This document shows positions 38,079-46,547 of a stretch of DNA of 52,948 bases, one piece after another. The stretch comes from CAZCVI01 sp964502145 (GTDB taxonomy: Bacteria; Acidobacteriota; Aminicenantia; UBA2199), in assembly GCA_964502145.1 (NCBI GenBank), contig CAZCVI010000048.1, positions 1-52,948 on the forward strand, given 5' to 3'. A program made the position numbers and the translations under genes. Within the stretch, counting starts at the first letter, position 1; each line of letters opens with the position of its first letter. A model generated the notes under the pieces. It saw only the letters and a program-made list of their open reading frames with translations. It made no database searches and had not been told where the DNA came from.

Positions 38079-40934
38079 ATGAAAAAGTTTAAGATTTTTG
38101 TGTCGCATTTAGCCATCATTGCTGTCCTAATGACATCAATGGTAATTACCGGGCAGATCGTATTTGCCGATTCCGGCTACAAAGAAGGCCGCCAATGGAT
38201 CGCTATCAATGGTCTTTCAGGGAAAGACCGCGAACCTGAAATGACAGCCATTACCTATGATGAAACCGGCATGCAAGTAGATCTGTTAATTCATGGCTTC
38301 TATATCGAACATATAGAAACCAAAGAAAACGGGTCGTGGGATCGGATATCCCTACCCGGACAAGCTTACCTCGGACAGATCGGAGCGCCAGATTTACCAG
38401 TATTGAGGCGTCAGTTTTCAATACCTGGAACCACCGATCTTAGTGTGGTTGTTCAAAGCGTTGAATATGTCGATTATAGTGGAATTAAAGTCGAACCATC
38501 GCAACCTTTATTGAAGGAAAATGAGACGCCTGAAAAATTCGAAATGGATGAGAAGATTTATGGTCTCAATGAGTTTTTCCCGGGCAACACGGCTTCTACT
38601 TCCATTTCGGGTATCCTTCATAGTGTACGCTTGGGTATGGTGGAGTTAAAACCGTTTCGTTTTAATCCAGTTACCGGGGTGCTTCAGGTAGCCAGCAGAA
38701 TTCGCGTAAAAGTTGAATTCAAAGGCTATAATGGAGAGAATGCCTTGGCTAAAGAAGCCCGCATTATCCCGCGTCGATATGAAAAATTATTTAAAAAAAT
38801 TCTGCTAAACCATGAGTTCACCTCTTTTGTATCCGCCGATTTGGATTGTGGCATTGATTATCTCATCATTGCAGATAATCCCCTGTATAACGCCTTTTCT
38901 CTCCAGCTTCTGAAAGCGTATCATGAAAGTCAAGGACTTAGGGTTGCCATTGTCGATGTGGCCACTATTGGAACCACGGCTGACCAAATCAAAAGTTATA
39001 TTCAGACAGAATACGATAGCATCGTTCCGGCAGATTTGGACTATGTTCTGTTGGTGGGCGATGTGTCGGTGATTCCTTTCAAACAAAACGCCTTCCTGAC
39101 CAATGAATCCGATATCTGGTATGCGTGGCTTGAAGGAAACGATATGTTCGGGGATGTCGGCCTTGGGCGTTTCCCGGCCAGAAACCTAACCGAACTCAAC
39201 AATATGGTTATTAAATCGCTGAACAAGCACAAAAATGTGTTACCCGGCCTCTGGCAAAACAAAACCTGCCTGATTGCCCACAAAGAGTTGTATCCACAAA
39301 AATATACGGCGTGTAAGGAATCGATTTTTAATTATACCTATGCTCTGTACCCGCCGATTTTTGACAAGATGTATGGCGGTGACCCCAATTTTAACTGGAC
39401 CAATGCCGATTTGAGCGCTATGATCAATGATGGCCGCGGGGTGATTAACTATCGTGGTCACGGCGATACCCAAATATGGTGGCATTGGAATCTTTTAAAC
39501 CAAGATTATTCGGTGAGCGATGTGCAGGGACTAGCCAATGGTTTAAAAACTCCGGTTATCTTCTCTATTGCCTGCAAGACCCTCTACATGGAAAGTCCCT
39601 TGGAAACATTAGGCGAGGCATTCATGCGTCCAGATCAGAAGGCCGTGGCTTTTCTTGGCGCCATCCATCCCAGTTATACAACTATCAATCATGATTTTGA
39701 TAGATTGCTTTATCAAGGGGTTTGGGACGAGGGCATCAACCAAGTCGGTGACTTGCTCAATTGGGCCAATGTGAATCTGTACCCCATGTACCAAAATAAT
39801 TCGGTGCGGGAGAATATGACCATGTATCTGTGGTTAGGAGACCCGGCTTTGCCGTTGACCAACTATTGGACGGTTTACAACCCGGTAGTTCATCAAGAAA
39901 ATTATGATGGAATTGTATGTTTGAGTCCCGCAGCCGTTAGTTCAATGATTATTAATAAAATGGCCGATATTAGCACCACCGATCCCGTCGTCCCAGCAAC
40001 CCAATTGCAGGTAATTGATTTTATCAACAACCTCACTGGAACACAAATGATGACTTCGGGGAGTACGGCGCCACATGTCCTCAGCATATTGGAGCAATAT
40101 ACTGGAAACGGGGCTTGTTCCATTAATACCAATGGTGTATGGAGTAATTATTCAAACGCCACACCCACAGCCGTAAACGGGCCGTTTAATTGGGCTTTAT
40201 TCAGAAAAAGCAATGTGAATGAAGTGCTCTATGATATCGCCTACTGGCAGCAACAAAATCAATATGTAGCGGCTGTACCCACCCGAGGCAGTTATTGCAA
40301 GTGGGTCGTCATTGAAGGTATTTCTTCAGTAGTACCACCATCTCAACAACCCGACCCCAATGCGTTCCCGCTCCGTGGTTTTTTTGTCGATGACCCGGGC
40401 GCAACTGGTGGATATCAAAAAAGTTTCAAAACCGCTCATTTCTGGAAAAATCCGACCTGGGGATACTATCTGCCCACCGATGGCAATAACTATGAGGCAG
40501 TCGTCGAACCACCAGCCACTTCTGGTCGTGTCTTGGTTGCCGTACCTTTTAATCCCCAACTAGTAGAACGAGATAATTGTAATCCATTTACTTTGAAGGC
40601 GCTGGCCACCAATGGCATCGCTGAAATGGAACTGACCCAAAACAACAATTTCTCCACTGCTTATCAAGAAACTACAGCCGGTGAACCGCTCTGGGTGACT
40701 CGGACGGATATTTCCGAGGGCTATTATCTGGTTCCTTTTTATAAAAACAAGGAAAAGGTGGTCACCGTGGTCGTCATGCTCACTGAAGAGGGCCAGTTTA
40801 TAGAATCCGCATATAGTACGGATGACATGGGACTGAAGTTTCCCGTTGATGCGACTAAAGAAGGTCAAAATAGTCGCGAATTCTACTGGGAAAAAGATTT
40901 GAGTTCAAGTCCATATGAACCTTTAAGTAAATAA
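38079..40934 (+). CDS. Secreted gingipain-like C25 cysteine peptidase
   Basis: A 951-residue exported protein. It has a signal peptide (MKKFKIFVSHLAIIAVLMTSMVI, cleavage near FADS), a pro-region with beta-rich propeptide features (VEYVDYSGIKVEP, GMVELKPFRFNPVTG), then a peptidase C25 domain from about residue 260. Its opening CGIDYLIIADNPLYNAF matches the family. The catalytic dyad reads H461 (INYRGHGDTQIWW) and C499 (IFSIACKTLYME), close to the gingipain spacing. A C-terminal region of about 250 residues has no recognised sorting signal. I choose ATG 38079 because GGAGG lies 7 nt upstream. Upstream in-frame starts are poor. Probably a secreted protease or sortase-like processing enzyme. A sigma-54 promoter precedes it and a 14-bp terminator hairpin follows. 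Confidence 0.87.
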   Translation: MKKFKIFVSHLAIIAVLMTSMVITGQIVFADSGYKEGRQWIAINGLSGKDREPEMTAITYDETGMQVDLLIHGFYIEHIETKENGSWDRISLPGQAYLGQIGAPDLPVLRRQFSIPGTTDLSVVVQSVEYVDYSGIKVEPSQPLLKENETPEKFEMDEKIYGLNEFFPGNTASTSISGILHSVRLGMVELKPFRFNPVTGVLQVASRIRVKVEFKGYNGENALAKEARIIPRRYEKLFKKILLNHEFTSFVSADLDCGIDYLIIADNPLYNAFSLQLLKAYHESQGLRVAIVDVATIGTTADQIKSYIQTEYDSIVPADLDYVLLVGDVSVIPFKQNAFLTNESDIWYAWLEGNDMFGDVGLGRFPARNLTELNNMVIKSLNKHKNVLPGLWQNKTCLIAHKELYPQKYTACKESIFNYTYALYPPIFDKMYGGDPNFNWTNADLSAMINDGRGVINYRGHGDTQIWWHWNLLNQDYSVSDVQGLANGLKTPVIFSIACKTLYMESPLETLGEAFMRPDQKAVAFLGAIHPSYTTINHDFDRLLYQGVWDEGINQVGDLLNWANVNLYPMYQNNSVRENMTMYLWLGDPALPLTNYWTVYNPVVHQENYDGIVCLSPAAVSSMIINKMADISTTDPVVPATQLQVIDFINNLTGTQMMTSGSTAPHVLSILEQYTGNGACSINTNGVWSNYSNATPTAVNGPFNWALFRKSNVNEVLYDIAYWQQQNQYVAAVPTRGSYCKWVVIEGISSVVPPSQQPDPNAFPLRGFFVDDPGATGGYQKSFKTAHFWKNPTWGYYLPTDGNNYEAVVEPPATSGRVLVAVPFNPQLVERDNCNPFTLKALATNGIAEMELTQNNNFSTAYQETTAGEPLWVTRTDISEGYYLVPFYKNKEKVVTVVVMLTEEGQFIESAYSTDDMGLKFPVDATKEGQNSREFYWEKDLSSSPYEPLSK

Positions 40935-41667
40935 TGTTTTCGTTTCAATATTTTACTGCCATACTGCGGCTCAATGCCCAGTAATGGTTAGATAGTAGCA
41001 AAAAAACCAGTAACAGGTCAGTTTAAAGACTGACCTGTTACTTCGGTTTTAAAAAGATCAATGATGACGTGTTTATCGGGTAAAGGTTTTGTTGCAGTTC
41101 CAAAAAGTTTTAGCAAGGAATTGGTTTCACTTTTGTTCTGGTCAACAGCAAAGAACGATTTGTCGAGGTGTTGGATGTATAAAACGGAAGATTTTTTCCT
41201 TTGGCGGGTACACAAGGTGCCATAACGTTTTGGAATTCTGCAACAGATAGGGAGAACCGGTTCATTGTGTCGGTGATATTTGTCGAGATAACCGATTTTT
41301 ATCGAGATTTTACCGAATTTAAGTCAAAATCGGGTTGCTTTTAGTGTTTGCGAGACTGTTTTGTGTTAAAATAATGGTTCGGTTGTTTTTTTTCTTGCGT
41401 TTGTTGTCTTTTTTCCTGGTTCCCTTGTCGTTTTCTTGCGTTCCGTTGTCTTTTTTCCCAGTCCTGTTATTTCTTTTCTCTGATACCTTGTCTTTCTTCC
41501 CCGGTTTGTCCGTGTTTTTTCTTGTCCTGGCGTTGTTTTTCCTGGGACTTTCGTTAAATTCACCAAAACTACTTTTCTTGCTGTTGCAAGGGATTGTAGC
41601 CACTATTATAACCTTAATTATACATCAAAAATATAATTTATCAACCCTTGATTTGTCAATTCTTTTT
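40935..41667. other. 733-bp gap with terminator, possible coding remnant and pyrimidine tract
   Basis: After the C25 gene comes a terminator hairpin (41009-41042). On the minus strand 41215-41018 an open frame of about 65 codons ends in KHVIIDLFKTEVTG. It looks protein-like and lacks an upstream half, possibly another 3' stub, but I do not recognise it. From about 41360 to 41570 the plus strand is strongly pyrimidine-biased with a degenerate ~21-nt repetition. Nothing else identified. Confidence 0.4.
41009..41042 (+). terminator. Terminator-like hairpin after the C25 gene
   Basis: AGTAACAGGTCAGT (41009-41022) and ACTGACCTGTTACT (41029-41042) form a perfect 14-bp stem with loop TTAAAG, followed by TCGGTTTT. 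It lies 75 bp past the stop codon. Confidence 0.7.
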
Positions 41668-42075
41668 TTAAAGGCCGACCATGAAGATTTTTTTATCGTT
41701 ATAGGTGATCTCTTGATAATAAATCTTCTCAGCCCATTCTCCGGGCGTGGGATCAAATGCAATCAGGTATCCTTCCTTTAAACCCAATCTGTCAAGATAG
41801 GCAGATAGTTGCTCTTTGCCTTCGTTGATGGTGTCTTTATGCCGTTTGATTTTTAATTCCAGAGCAAACTGTTGAGTTTGGTGTGTCACCAGTATATCCA
41901 ATCGCCCATTGCCCAGCGCCATTTCGCGGGTCACTTCCCCACCGGAATTAACCACCCGCTGTAAAAACGCCATTAACAATAATTGCTGTGCCGATTCTTT
42001 GTATTCAAATCGACCCAGCCAGGACTCGCTGTTTTCTCGATAAAACACTTGGAATTTCTGCAACAGCTTCTCCAT
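41668..42075 (-). pseudogene. C-terminal remnant of a PD-(D/E)XK/AAA-like ATPase protein
   Basis: A 135-codon open frame that begins inside a protein. In the same frame upstream of the ATG it continues as IPKEIQPQFFLDQKGGLN to about 42171 with no start, so the front half is missing. The encoded part has the PD-(D/E)XK pattern (GRLDILVTHQ...FALELKIKRHK) that closes large AAA-ATPase-like/DUF1703-type proteins. Normally this tail follows an ATPase domain of some 350 residues, which is absent. The domain might still fold and cut DNA if expressed, but no ribosome-binding site is seen. I call it a truncated gene, part of the degraded region around it. Confidence 0.65.
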
Positions 42076-42203
42076 ATTTAACCCGCCCTTCTGGTCTAAA
42101 AAGAATTGCGGTTGAATTTCCTTGGGAATCGAGTATTCTATCGGAGAAAAATGGGGACAGGCGGGAAGACTTTATTGGAGACAGGCGCGAAAGCTCTTGA
42201 CTT

Positions 42204-43355
42204 CTAAATAATTTGGTTAGCCCAAAGCCGTTCTATGAATTCTTCCCATGGTAGAATCAAAATATCATCGTTGGTTTTTCTGGGATACGGGTCCCGTGAT
42301 ACCAGGATACAGGTGGCCGAGTGTTCTTCTTTAAAGGCACGCAACCCTTTCAAATGTTTGTCAGAAACTCTATCCGTGGATTTTACTTCAATGGCGATAT
42401 CTGTTCCCAGGATGATGTCCACCTCAAATTGAGACGCGGTTCTCCAGTAGGATATGGGATAATTGCGGTCTGAATAAGTGGCATGGGCGAGAATTTCAAG
42501 AGTAATAAAATGTTCGAAGGCTTTGCCATACAGTTCTGATCCCTCGTTCACTTCGCCCCTCCGGGTGAGTTGGGACACAATGCCCATGTCGAAAAAAATA
42601 AACCGGGGTGCAGTGATCAACCTTCGTCGTCCCTCTTTACGAAAAGCAGGAATAAATCTTCCGATGAGGGTATCTTCAAGGATTTGGAAATATCCTTTAA
42701 CCGTGGGCGCACTCACGCCGCAATCCATTGAAATATTATTAAAATTGACGATCTCTCCATTGGAGATCGCCGCTACTTCCATGAAACGATTAAATGCGGG
42801 TATATTACGGGTTAAGGCTTCGGCGGCGATTTCTTCCTGTAGATAATTTGAAACATAGGCTTCCAATAACTTTTGGGGAGTTTTACCCAGGTAATGCCTG
42901 GGCAATAATCCATGGTTCAGTGCTTTAGCCAGAGAAAAATCAGGTATCTCCCGGGAAATCAGTGGGAAAAGTTCATACTTGATACCCCGGCCTCCCAGTA
43001 AGTTCCCGTGACTTCGTTTTAGTTTTCGTGGGCTTGAACCGCAAAGGACAAACCGCAGTCCCCTGTTCTCAATCAGCCAGTGAATTTCGTCCAAGAGTTC
43101 TGGGACCTTTTGAACTTCATCAATAATAATTGGGTTTTTTTGATTGGCTCTATTTAGTCCTTGGGCTTCGCATTCTTGCCTTAATATGGAAGGATCGGCA
43201 ATAAATCGCCGGTATTGGTCCGAAAGCAAAAGATCATACACTTTGGCCTGCGGGAAAAGAGTTTTTAGCAATGTGCTCTTTCCAGTCTGGCGAGGGCCCC
43301 ATAAAAAGCATGTTTCCTCGGTGCTCAATTTCAAATTCAATAGTCGTTCATACAT
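42204..43355 (-). CDS. AAA_14 / DUF4143 ATPase
   Basis: A 383-residue ATPase of the AAA_14-DUF4143 type: Walker A GPRQTGKST (20-28), Walker B IIIDEVQKVPELLDEIH, sensor region FVLCGSSPRKLKR, then the DUF4143 part (IGRFIPAFRKEGRRRL, KAFEHFITLEI, YWRTASQFEVDIIL, and E-VKS of a degenerate nuclease-like fold). This family is abundant in bacteria with mobile or stress-related gene pools, and its role is unsettled. Start ATG 43355. Three 31-nt-phased direct repeats overlap the promoter and start, suggesting autoregulation. Complete, in contrast to the broken genes around it. Confidence 0.9.
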   Translation of the reverse strand: MYERLLNLKLSTEETCFLWGPRQTGKSTLLKTLFPQAKVYDLLLSDQYRRFIADPSILRQECEAQGLNRANQKNPIIIDEVQKVPELLDEIHWLIENRGLRFVLCGSSPRKLKRSHGNLLGGRGIKYELFPLISREIPDFSLAKALNHGLLPRHYLGKTPQKLLEAYVSNYLQEEIAAEALTRNIPAFNRFMEVAAISNGEIVNFNNISMDCGVSAPTVKGYFQILEDTLIGRFIPAFRKEGRRRLITAPRFIFFDMGIVSQLTRRGEVNEGSELYGKAFEHFITLEILAHATYSDRNYPISYWRTASQFEVDIILGTDIAIEVKSTDRVSDKHLKGLRAFKEEHSATCILVSRDPYPRKTNDDILILPWEEFIERLWANQII

Positions 43356-43430
43356 GATAATCTAAAGTCCTGTTTTAGTTTATCATGATAATCTAAAACA
43401 TAGTTTTACATTATCATGACATTTCAAAAC
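43353..43430. promoter_or_regulatory. Three 31-nt-phased direct repeats at the DUF4143 ATPase start
   Basis: CATGATAATCTAAA at 43353 and 43384, and a diverged copy CATGACATTTCAAA at 43415, are spaced exactly 31 nt apart. They contain the palindrome TTATCATGATAA (43380-43391). The first copy includes the ATG itself. This layout fits operator sites for a repressor, perhaps the ATPase or a partner. Confidence 0.6.
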
Positions 43431-43434
43431 AAGT

Positions 43435-43653
43435 TTACACTCTTTCCTGCCTTCTGTCAATATCACCGGAAGAAAAATGGAGACAGGCAATGGTGGAATT
43501 CTTTAGGCGGATGATTTCTTTCTCTGGGTTACCGGTGAGCAAATCCGCGGCTAAACGGGATAGGTGCGGCATATGTCCCACCAGGGCCATGGTATTGGCC
43601 GAATCATGTTCCAAATGCTGTTTGATGATACTTATATCGTCATTGGGACTCAA
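43435..43653 (-). pseudogene. Remnant of SixA-like phosphohistidine phosphatase (C-terminal half)
   Basis: The 72 codons, and about 15 more in frame upstream to 43697 (AICGNPPIEICEGLSPNDD), read as the second half of a SixA-type histidine phosphatase: EGLSPNDD, then LVGHMPHLSRLAADLLTG carrying the second catalytic His, and a final IACLHF strand. The N-terminal RHG-containing half is gone, with an in-frame stop near 43698. It cannot be active. It belongs to a region where several genes are left only as C-terminal pieces. Confidence 0.65.
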
Positions 43654-43890
43654 ACCCTCGCAGATTTCTATGGGTGGGTTGCCACATATCGCCCCCGGCT
43701 AAAAGACGGGCTGTTTGCTCGGCCCGTGGCATTTCGGACTGCCCCTTTTTTTTCCTACAATCCGCTTTTAAGGGTAAGAATCCATTTTTTCTTTTTGAGC
43801 GCGAGAAGAATAAGATACGGGTCCGATTAAATGGGTGTGAAAGTCAGGGGAAAAGAAATCTTCCGCAAATGGCCTCATAAATTGCCTTGC

Positions 43891-43944
43891 TTATTTTCTG
43901 TATGCCTCTTTCCGATGCCGAACTCTCACAATTTCAACGATTAT
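43891..43944 (-). pseudogene. C-terminal stub of a RelE/ParE-type toxin
   Basis: Directly after (and in a different frame from) the antitoxin stop, 17 codons read IIVEIVRVRHRKEAYRK then a stop. This is the typical RelE/ParE toxin C-terminus (I.IVRVRHR..AY). The rest of the toxin, normally some 75 residues, is missing. The stub is too short to appear as an open reading frame. Confidence 0.65.
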
Positions 43945-44147
43945 AGGTATCCATCTCTTTTTAACTGGATCAAAACTTGCTCATGGGAAATAGTGGGCTC
44001 GTGGATTCTTTCGGCCACCATCGCCAAGTCGTGGATATCTTCAAGGAGAACGTTATACTCTGCGATGGGCAGCATTACAGCAGTTTTATACCCTTGATTA
44101 TCAATGACATAGCTGGGATGTAAGTTTTCAACAGCAATCATATTCAT
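43941..44147 (-). CDS. Orphan Phd/YefM-like antitoxin
   Basis: A 68-residue protein with the N-terminal Phd/YefM-type fold (HPSYVIDNQGYKTAVMLPIAEYNVLLEDIHDLA) and a short charged C-terminus that normally wraps around a RelE/ParE toxin. GAGG lies 8 nt upstream of the ATG, so it is probably expressed and autoregulating. Its toxin gene, expected immediately downstream with the usual overlap, is reduced to the 17-codon stub. An orphan antitoxin could neutralise a related toxin elsewhere (anti-addiction) or simply be decaying. Confidence 0.78.
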   Translation of the reverse strand: MNMIAVENLHPSYVIDNQGYKTAVMLPIAEYNVLLEDIHDLAMVAERIHEPTISHEQVLIQLKRDGYL

Positions 44148-44243
44148 ATTTACAACCTCGTTTACACCTCTTCATTTTATCAATAGGGATTCTAAATGTC
44201 AAGAACTTTTCATGGATGGTTTGGTTGTCTGTACCACTCACAT

Positions 44244-44343
44244 TTTTAATGGATTCTTTTAATCCGTTGTTCCCGAAGCATGAGATCGGCCAACACAATG
44301 GCAGTAGCGTTTTCGTCTCCACTTGAATCCTCAAAAAAATTTG
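44244..44343 (-). pseudogene. Possible C-terminal stub of an unrecognised gene
   Basis: On the minus strand 33 codons open after a stop read through ...FFEDSSGDENATAIVLADLM and end ...RIKRIH then stop. Composition is protein-like with a helix-forming end, but no family was recognised. It fits the pattern of 3' stubs in this region. Otherwise the 460-bp gap before the thioesterase holds three partial AATTCGTG repeats (44414-44440) and the thioesterase promoter. Confidence 0.3.
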
Positions 44344-44544
44344 GTATTTTACAACGTAATATCTTACAGTGGTTGTTGGCAAAATAAATTACGGAACATT
44401 TTATTTATCTTTTAATTCGTGTAAATTCGTGAAATTCGTGGGGGTCTTTTCTTAAATCCGATCTGATTGTAATCCCATAGCCTATAACCTGAACAGTTAC
44501 GAAAATGATTTTCCCAACTCGTTCTGGTGGAAACAAAAATAAAC

Positions 44545-44573
44545 TTGCATTCATCAGAGGATTCATTTATGAT
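44545..44573 (+). promoter_or_regulatory. Sigma-70 promoter of the acyl-ACP thioesterase gene
   Basis: -35 TTGCAT (44545-44550), 17-nt spacer and -10 TATGAT (44568-44573). The leader of about 28 nt carries GAGGAG (44594-44599) 8 nt before the ATG. Confidence 0.7.
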
Positions 44574-44607
44574 ATGATCTTAAACTAGTCACCGAGGAGT
44601 TTAGCAC

Positions 44608-45363
44608 ATGAAAACGATATGGACGGATGAATATCTGGCGAGTTCTTATGAAGTGGATGCACAGGGTAAATTATCCTTGCCGAGTTTGGCCAAGTTTATG
44701 CAAGAAACAGCGTATAATCACGCCAATCACCTGGATTTCGGTTACGAGCACCTGAAAAAGCTCAATCATTTTTGGGTGCTTTCCAGATTGCAGATTAAAA
44801 TGGACCGGTATCCTAAATGGACAGAAAAGATACTCCTGCGAACCTGGCCCTCTGTGATTGATAATTTGTTGGCTTATCGGGAGTTTCAAATCTTGGATGA
44901 AAGCGGACAGCTCATGGGGGTTGCAGGGAGTGCGTGGTTGATGTTGGATTGGGAAAAACGCAGGCCACAACGGACGACACTGCTACAAGAGAAACTTCTA
45001 CAGTTCCCCAAAGAGCGTGTCACGGAAGAACCACCGGCGAAACTTCCGAATCTGACGCACTCGCAAGATAGCCCGTCGTTTCCTGTGCGTTACAGTGATT
45101 TAGACCTCTATGAACATGTGAATAACGCGCGGTATATGCAGTGGATCGTGGATAGTTATGCAGCGGAGATTCATAAAACCTTCGAAATCGGGTCCTTTGA
45201 AATCAATTTCCTATCCGAGTCGCGCTTGGGTGACGATATCTTCATTCAAACGGAAGAGCTCGCAGAAAGCGAAACCAAAGTTTCCCGGTTGCACTGTGTC
45301 CGGCGTGTAGGGGATGATCGTGCGGTCTGTTTAGCGCGGCTGGGTTGGAAAAAACGTAAATAA
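44608..45363 (+). CDS. Acyl-ACP thioesterase (FAT-like, double hotdog)
   Basis: A 251-residue acyl-ACP thioesterase with two tandem hotdog folds. The N-terminal one has the QETAYNHANHLDFGYEHLKK helix, HFWVLSRLQIKMDRYPKW and LRTWP motifs. The C-terminal one has VRYSDLDLYEHVNNARYMQW with the catalytic Asn-His pair (N of HVNN, H) and a distant Glu (SFEINFLSE). It releases fatty acids from acyl carrier protein, affecting chain length or fatty-acid signalling. It is monocistronic with its own promoter. It could work with the FabK-like enzyme at 6 kb, but they are unlinked. Confidence 0.92.
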   Translation: MKTIWTDEYLASSYEVDAQGKLSLPSLAKFMQETAYNHANHLDFGYEHLKKLNHFWVLSRLQIKMDRYPKWTEKILLRTWPSVIDNLLAYREFQILDESGQLMGVAGSAWLMLDWEKRRPQRTTLLQEKLLQFPKERVTEEPPAKLPNLTHSQDSPSFPVRYSDLDLYEHVNNARYMQWIVDSYAAEIHKTFEIGSFEINFLSESRLGDDIFIQTEELAESETKVSRLHCVRRVGDDRAVCLARLGWKKRK

Positions 45364-45373
45364 TAAAAACCCC

Positions 45374-45420
45374 AATCCTTAAATCTGTCTAATCCTTTTA
45401 ATCTGAGTAATCTGTGGTCT
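45374..45420. repeat. 9-nt-periodic AATCTGTGT-type array
   Basis: AATC recurs at 45374, 45382, 45391, 45400 and 45409, almost exactly every 9 nt (units such as AATCTGTCT, AATCCTTTT, AATCTGAGT). It lies just past the thioesterase stop and before the convergent ATPase. Same periodicity as the GGAC and GGGA arrays but another unit sequence. Confidence 0.6.
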
Positions 45421-45427
45421 TCTTTTT

Positions 45428-46498
45428 TTAATCCAACCACCGTTGATCTGCACTGCAAGCAATACCCATTTTATTTTTGAAATATTCTTTGGCGTTTATC
45501 TGGTTCACTTCATTAAACGCGGAGTTCACGTATTCCATCCAGGTGAATTTGATGTTTCCCTCGTTGTCAAGAATCTCAAATTCCAGTGTATCCGTCAATC
45601 CCTGAATGGTGGTCAGATTCTTTCCCTTGAAATTGGAACGAAGGATGGCACTGATATAAAAAGGATTACCTTCGGCCATTTGGGCAATCAAATAAGCGGT
45701 TTCCTCGGTAACTGGGACGCCAAAAAAACCGGAGTATTTAAATACCATTTCCACGGCTTCTTCTTTGGACATATTCTTGAAAATATTAAGTCTGAAGCGT
45801 GCAGGTAACATAGTGTTTAATTCATGCATCAGCCAGCCGACCCAACTGCCAGAAACAAGTAGGGGGGCGACTTTACTTTCGGCAGTACTCATGTAGCCGC
45901 CAGCCATTGTTTTCATCAGTTGCGATGGTGAGGTTTGTTTATCGCGAAAGATCATGGCGTTTAAGTATTGGAACTCATCGATCATTTGCACGATAAATTC
46001 ACCGCGACGAGCCGCGATGGAACGCGGGGCATCACGCACCATCAACCATAAATTATCAATAGAATCTTGTTCCACTGCATTTTTTACACCACGAATAAAG
46101 CCCGATAAATAGCTTAATCCCTCTTTTTCTACCAGATGGATAGCTGAATTCAGGTCAGTCTTGTCCTCTGGTTCGAGATACTCTTTTTTCCGGGTTTTAA
46201 AAGCCATGTACTGGTAAATAAAGGTGAGGAAGAATTCTTTGCAAAAATCAACGACCCACATTTCGACTTTTTTGACCTCGTAATAGAATGGGATAACGCT
46301 GTCATTGTTATTGAAGGTGATGTTGAAAAGACGTTCTAACAGGGCGGTTTTCCCCATTTTGCGGCGGGCCAATATAGCTGTGCTCTGGGATTTCTTCGCT
46401 TTAATGTCATTAATCCATTGGAGAAAAAAGGCGAGTTCTTCTTTTCTGCCAGTAAACAATTCCGGATCACCGATTCGTTCTTCTAATGAATATTCCAT
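45428..46498 (-). CDS. AAA-family ATPase (archaeal-ATPase-like)
   Basis: A 356-residue protein with Walker A ARRKMGKTALLE (about 44-52) after a GRKEELAFFLQW helix (ATPase of the archaeal/AAA_35-like kind), Walker B QMIDEFQYLNA and a VSGSWVGWLMHEL sensor motif. The C-terminal third resembles the winged-helix part of such ATPases but ends abruptly after KMGIACSADQRWLD, so a longer family member may have been cut short. Function unknown. These ATPases are frequent in environmental Acidobacteriota-type genomes. Confidence 0.78.
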   Translation of the reverse strand: MEYSLEERIGDPELFTGRKEELAFFLQWINDIKAKKSQSTAILARRKMGKTALLERLFNITFNNNDSVIPFYYEVKKVEMWVVDFCKEFFLTFIYQYMAFKTRKKEYLEPEDKTDLNSAIHLVEKEGLSYLSGFIRGVKNAVEQDSIDNLWLMVRDAPRSIAARRGEFIVQMIDEFQYLNAMIFRDKQTSPSQLMKTMAGGYMSTAESKVAPLLVSGSWVGWLMHELNTMLPARFRLNIFKNMSKEEAVEMVFKYSGFFGVPVTEETAYLIAQMAEGNPFYISAILRSNFKGKNLTTIQGLTDTLEFEILDNEGNIKFTWMEYVNSAFNEVNQINAKEYFKNKMGIACSADQRWLD

Positions 46499-46547
46499 AA
46501 TTTATTTTATACCATAAAACAAAGTAAAAAACAAATGATCGTTAAAA

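Noticed and set aside
41319..41781. Hydrophobic (plus) and Lys/Asn-rich (minus) open frames
   Set aside because: Both come from the strand-biased pyrimidine tract. Composition is low-complexity and there is no start signal.
43353..43430. 31-nt spaced repeats as a CRISPR array
   Set aside because: Only three short, diverging copies that overlap a start codon. They are better explained as operator sites.
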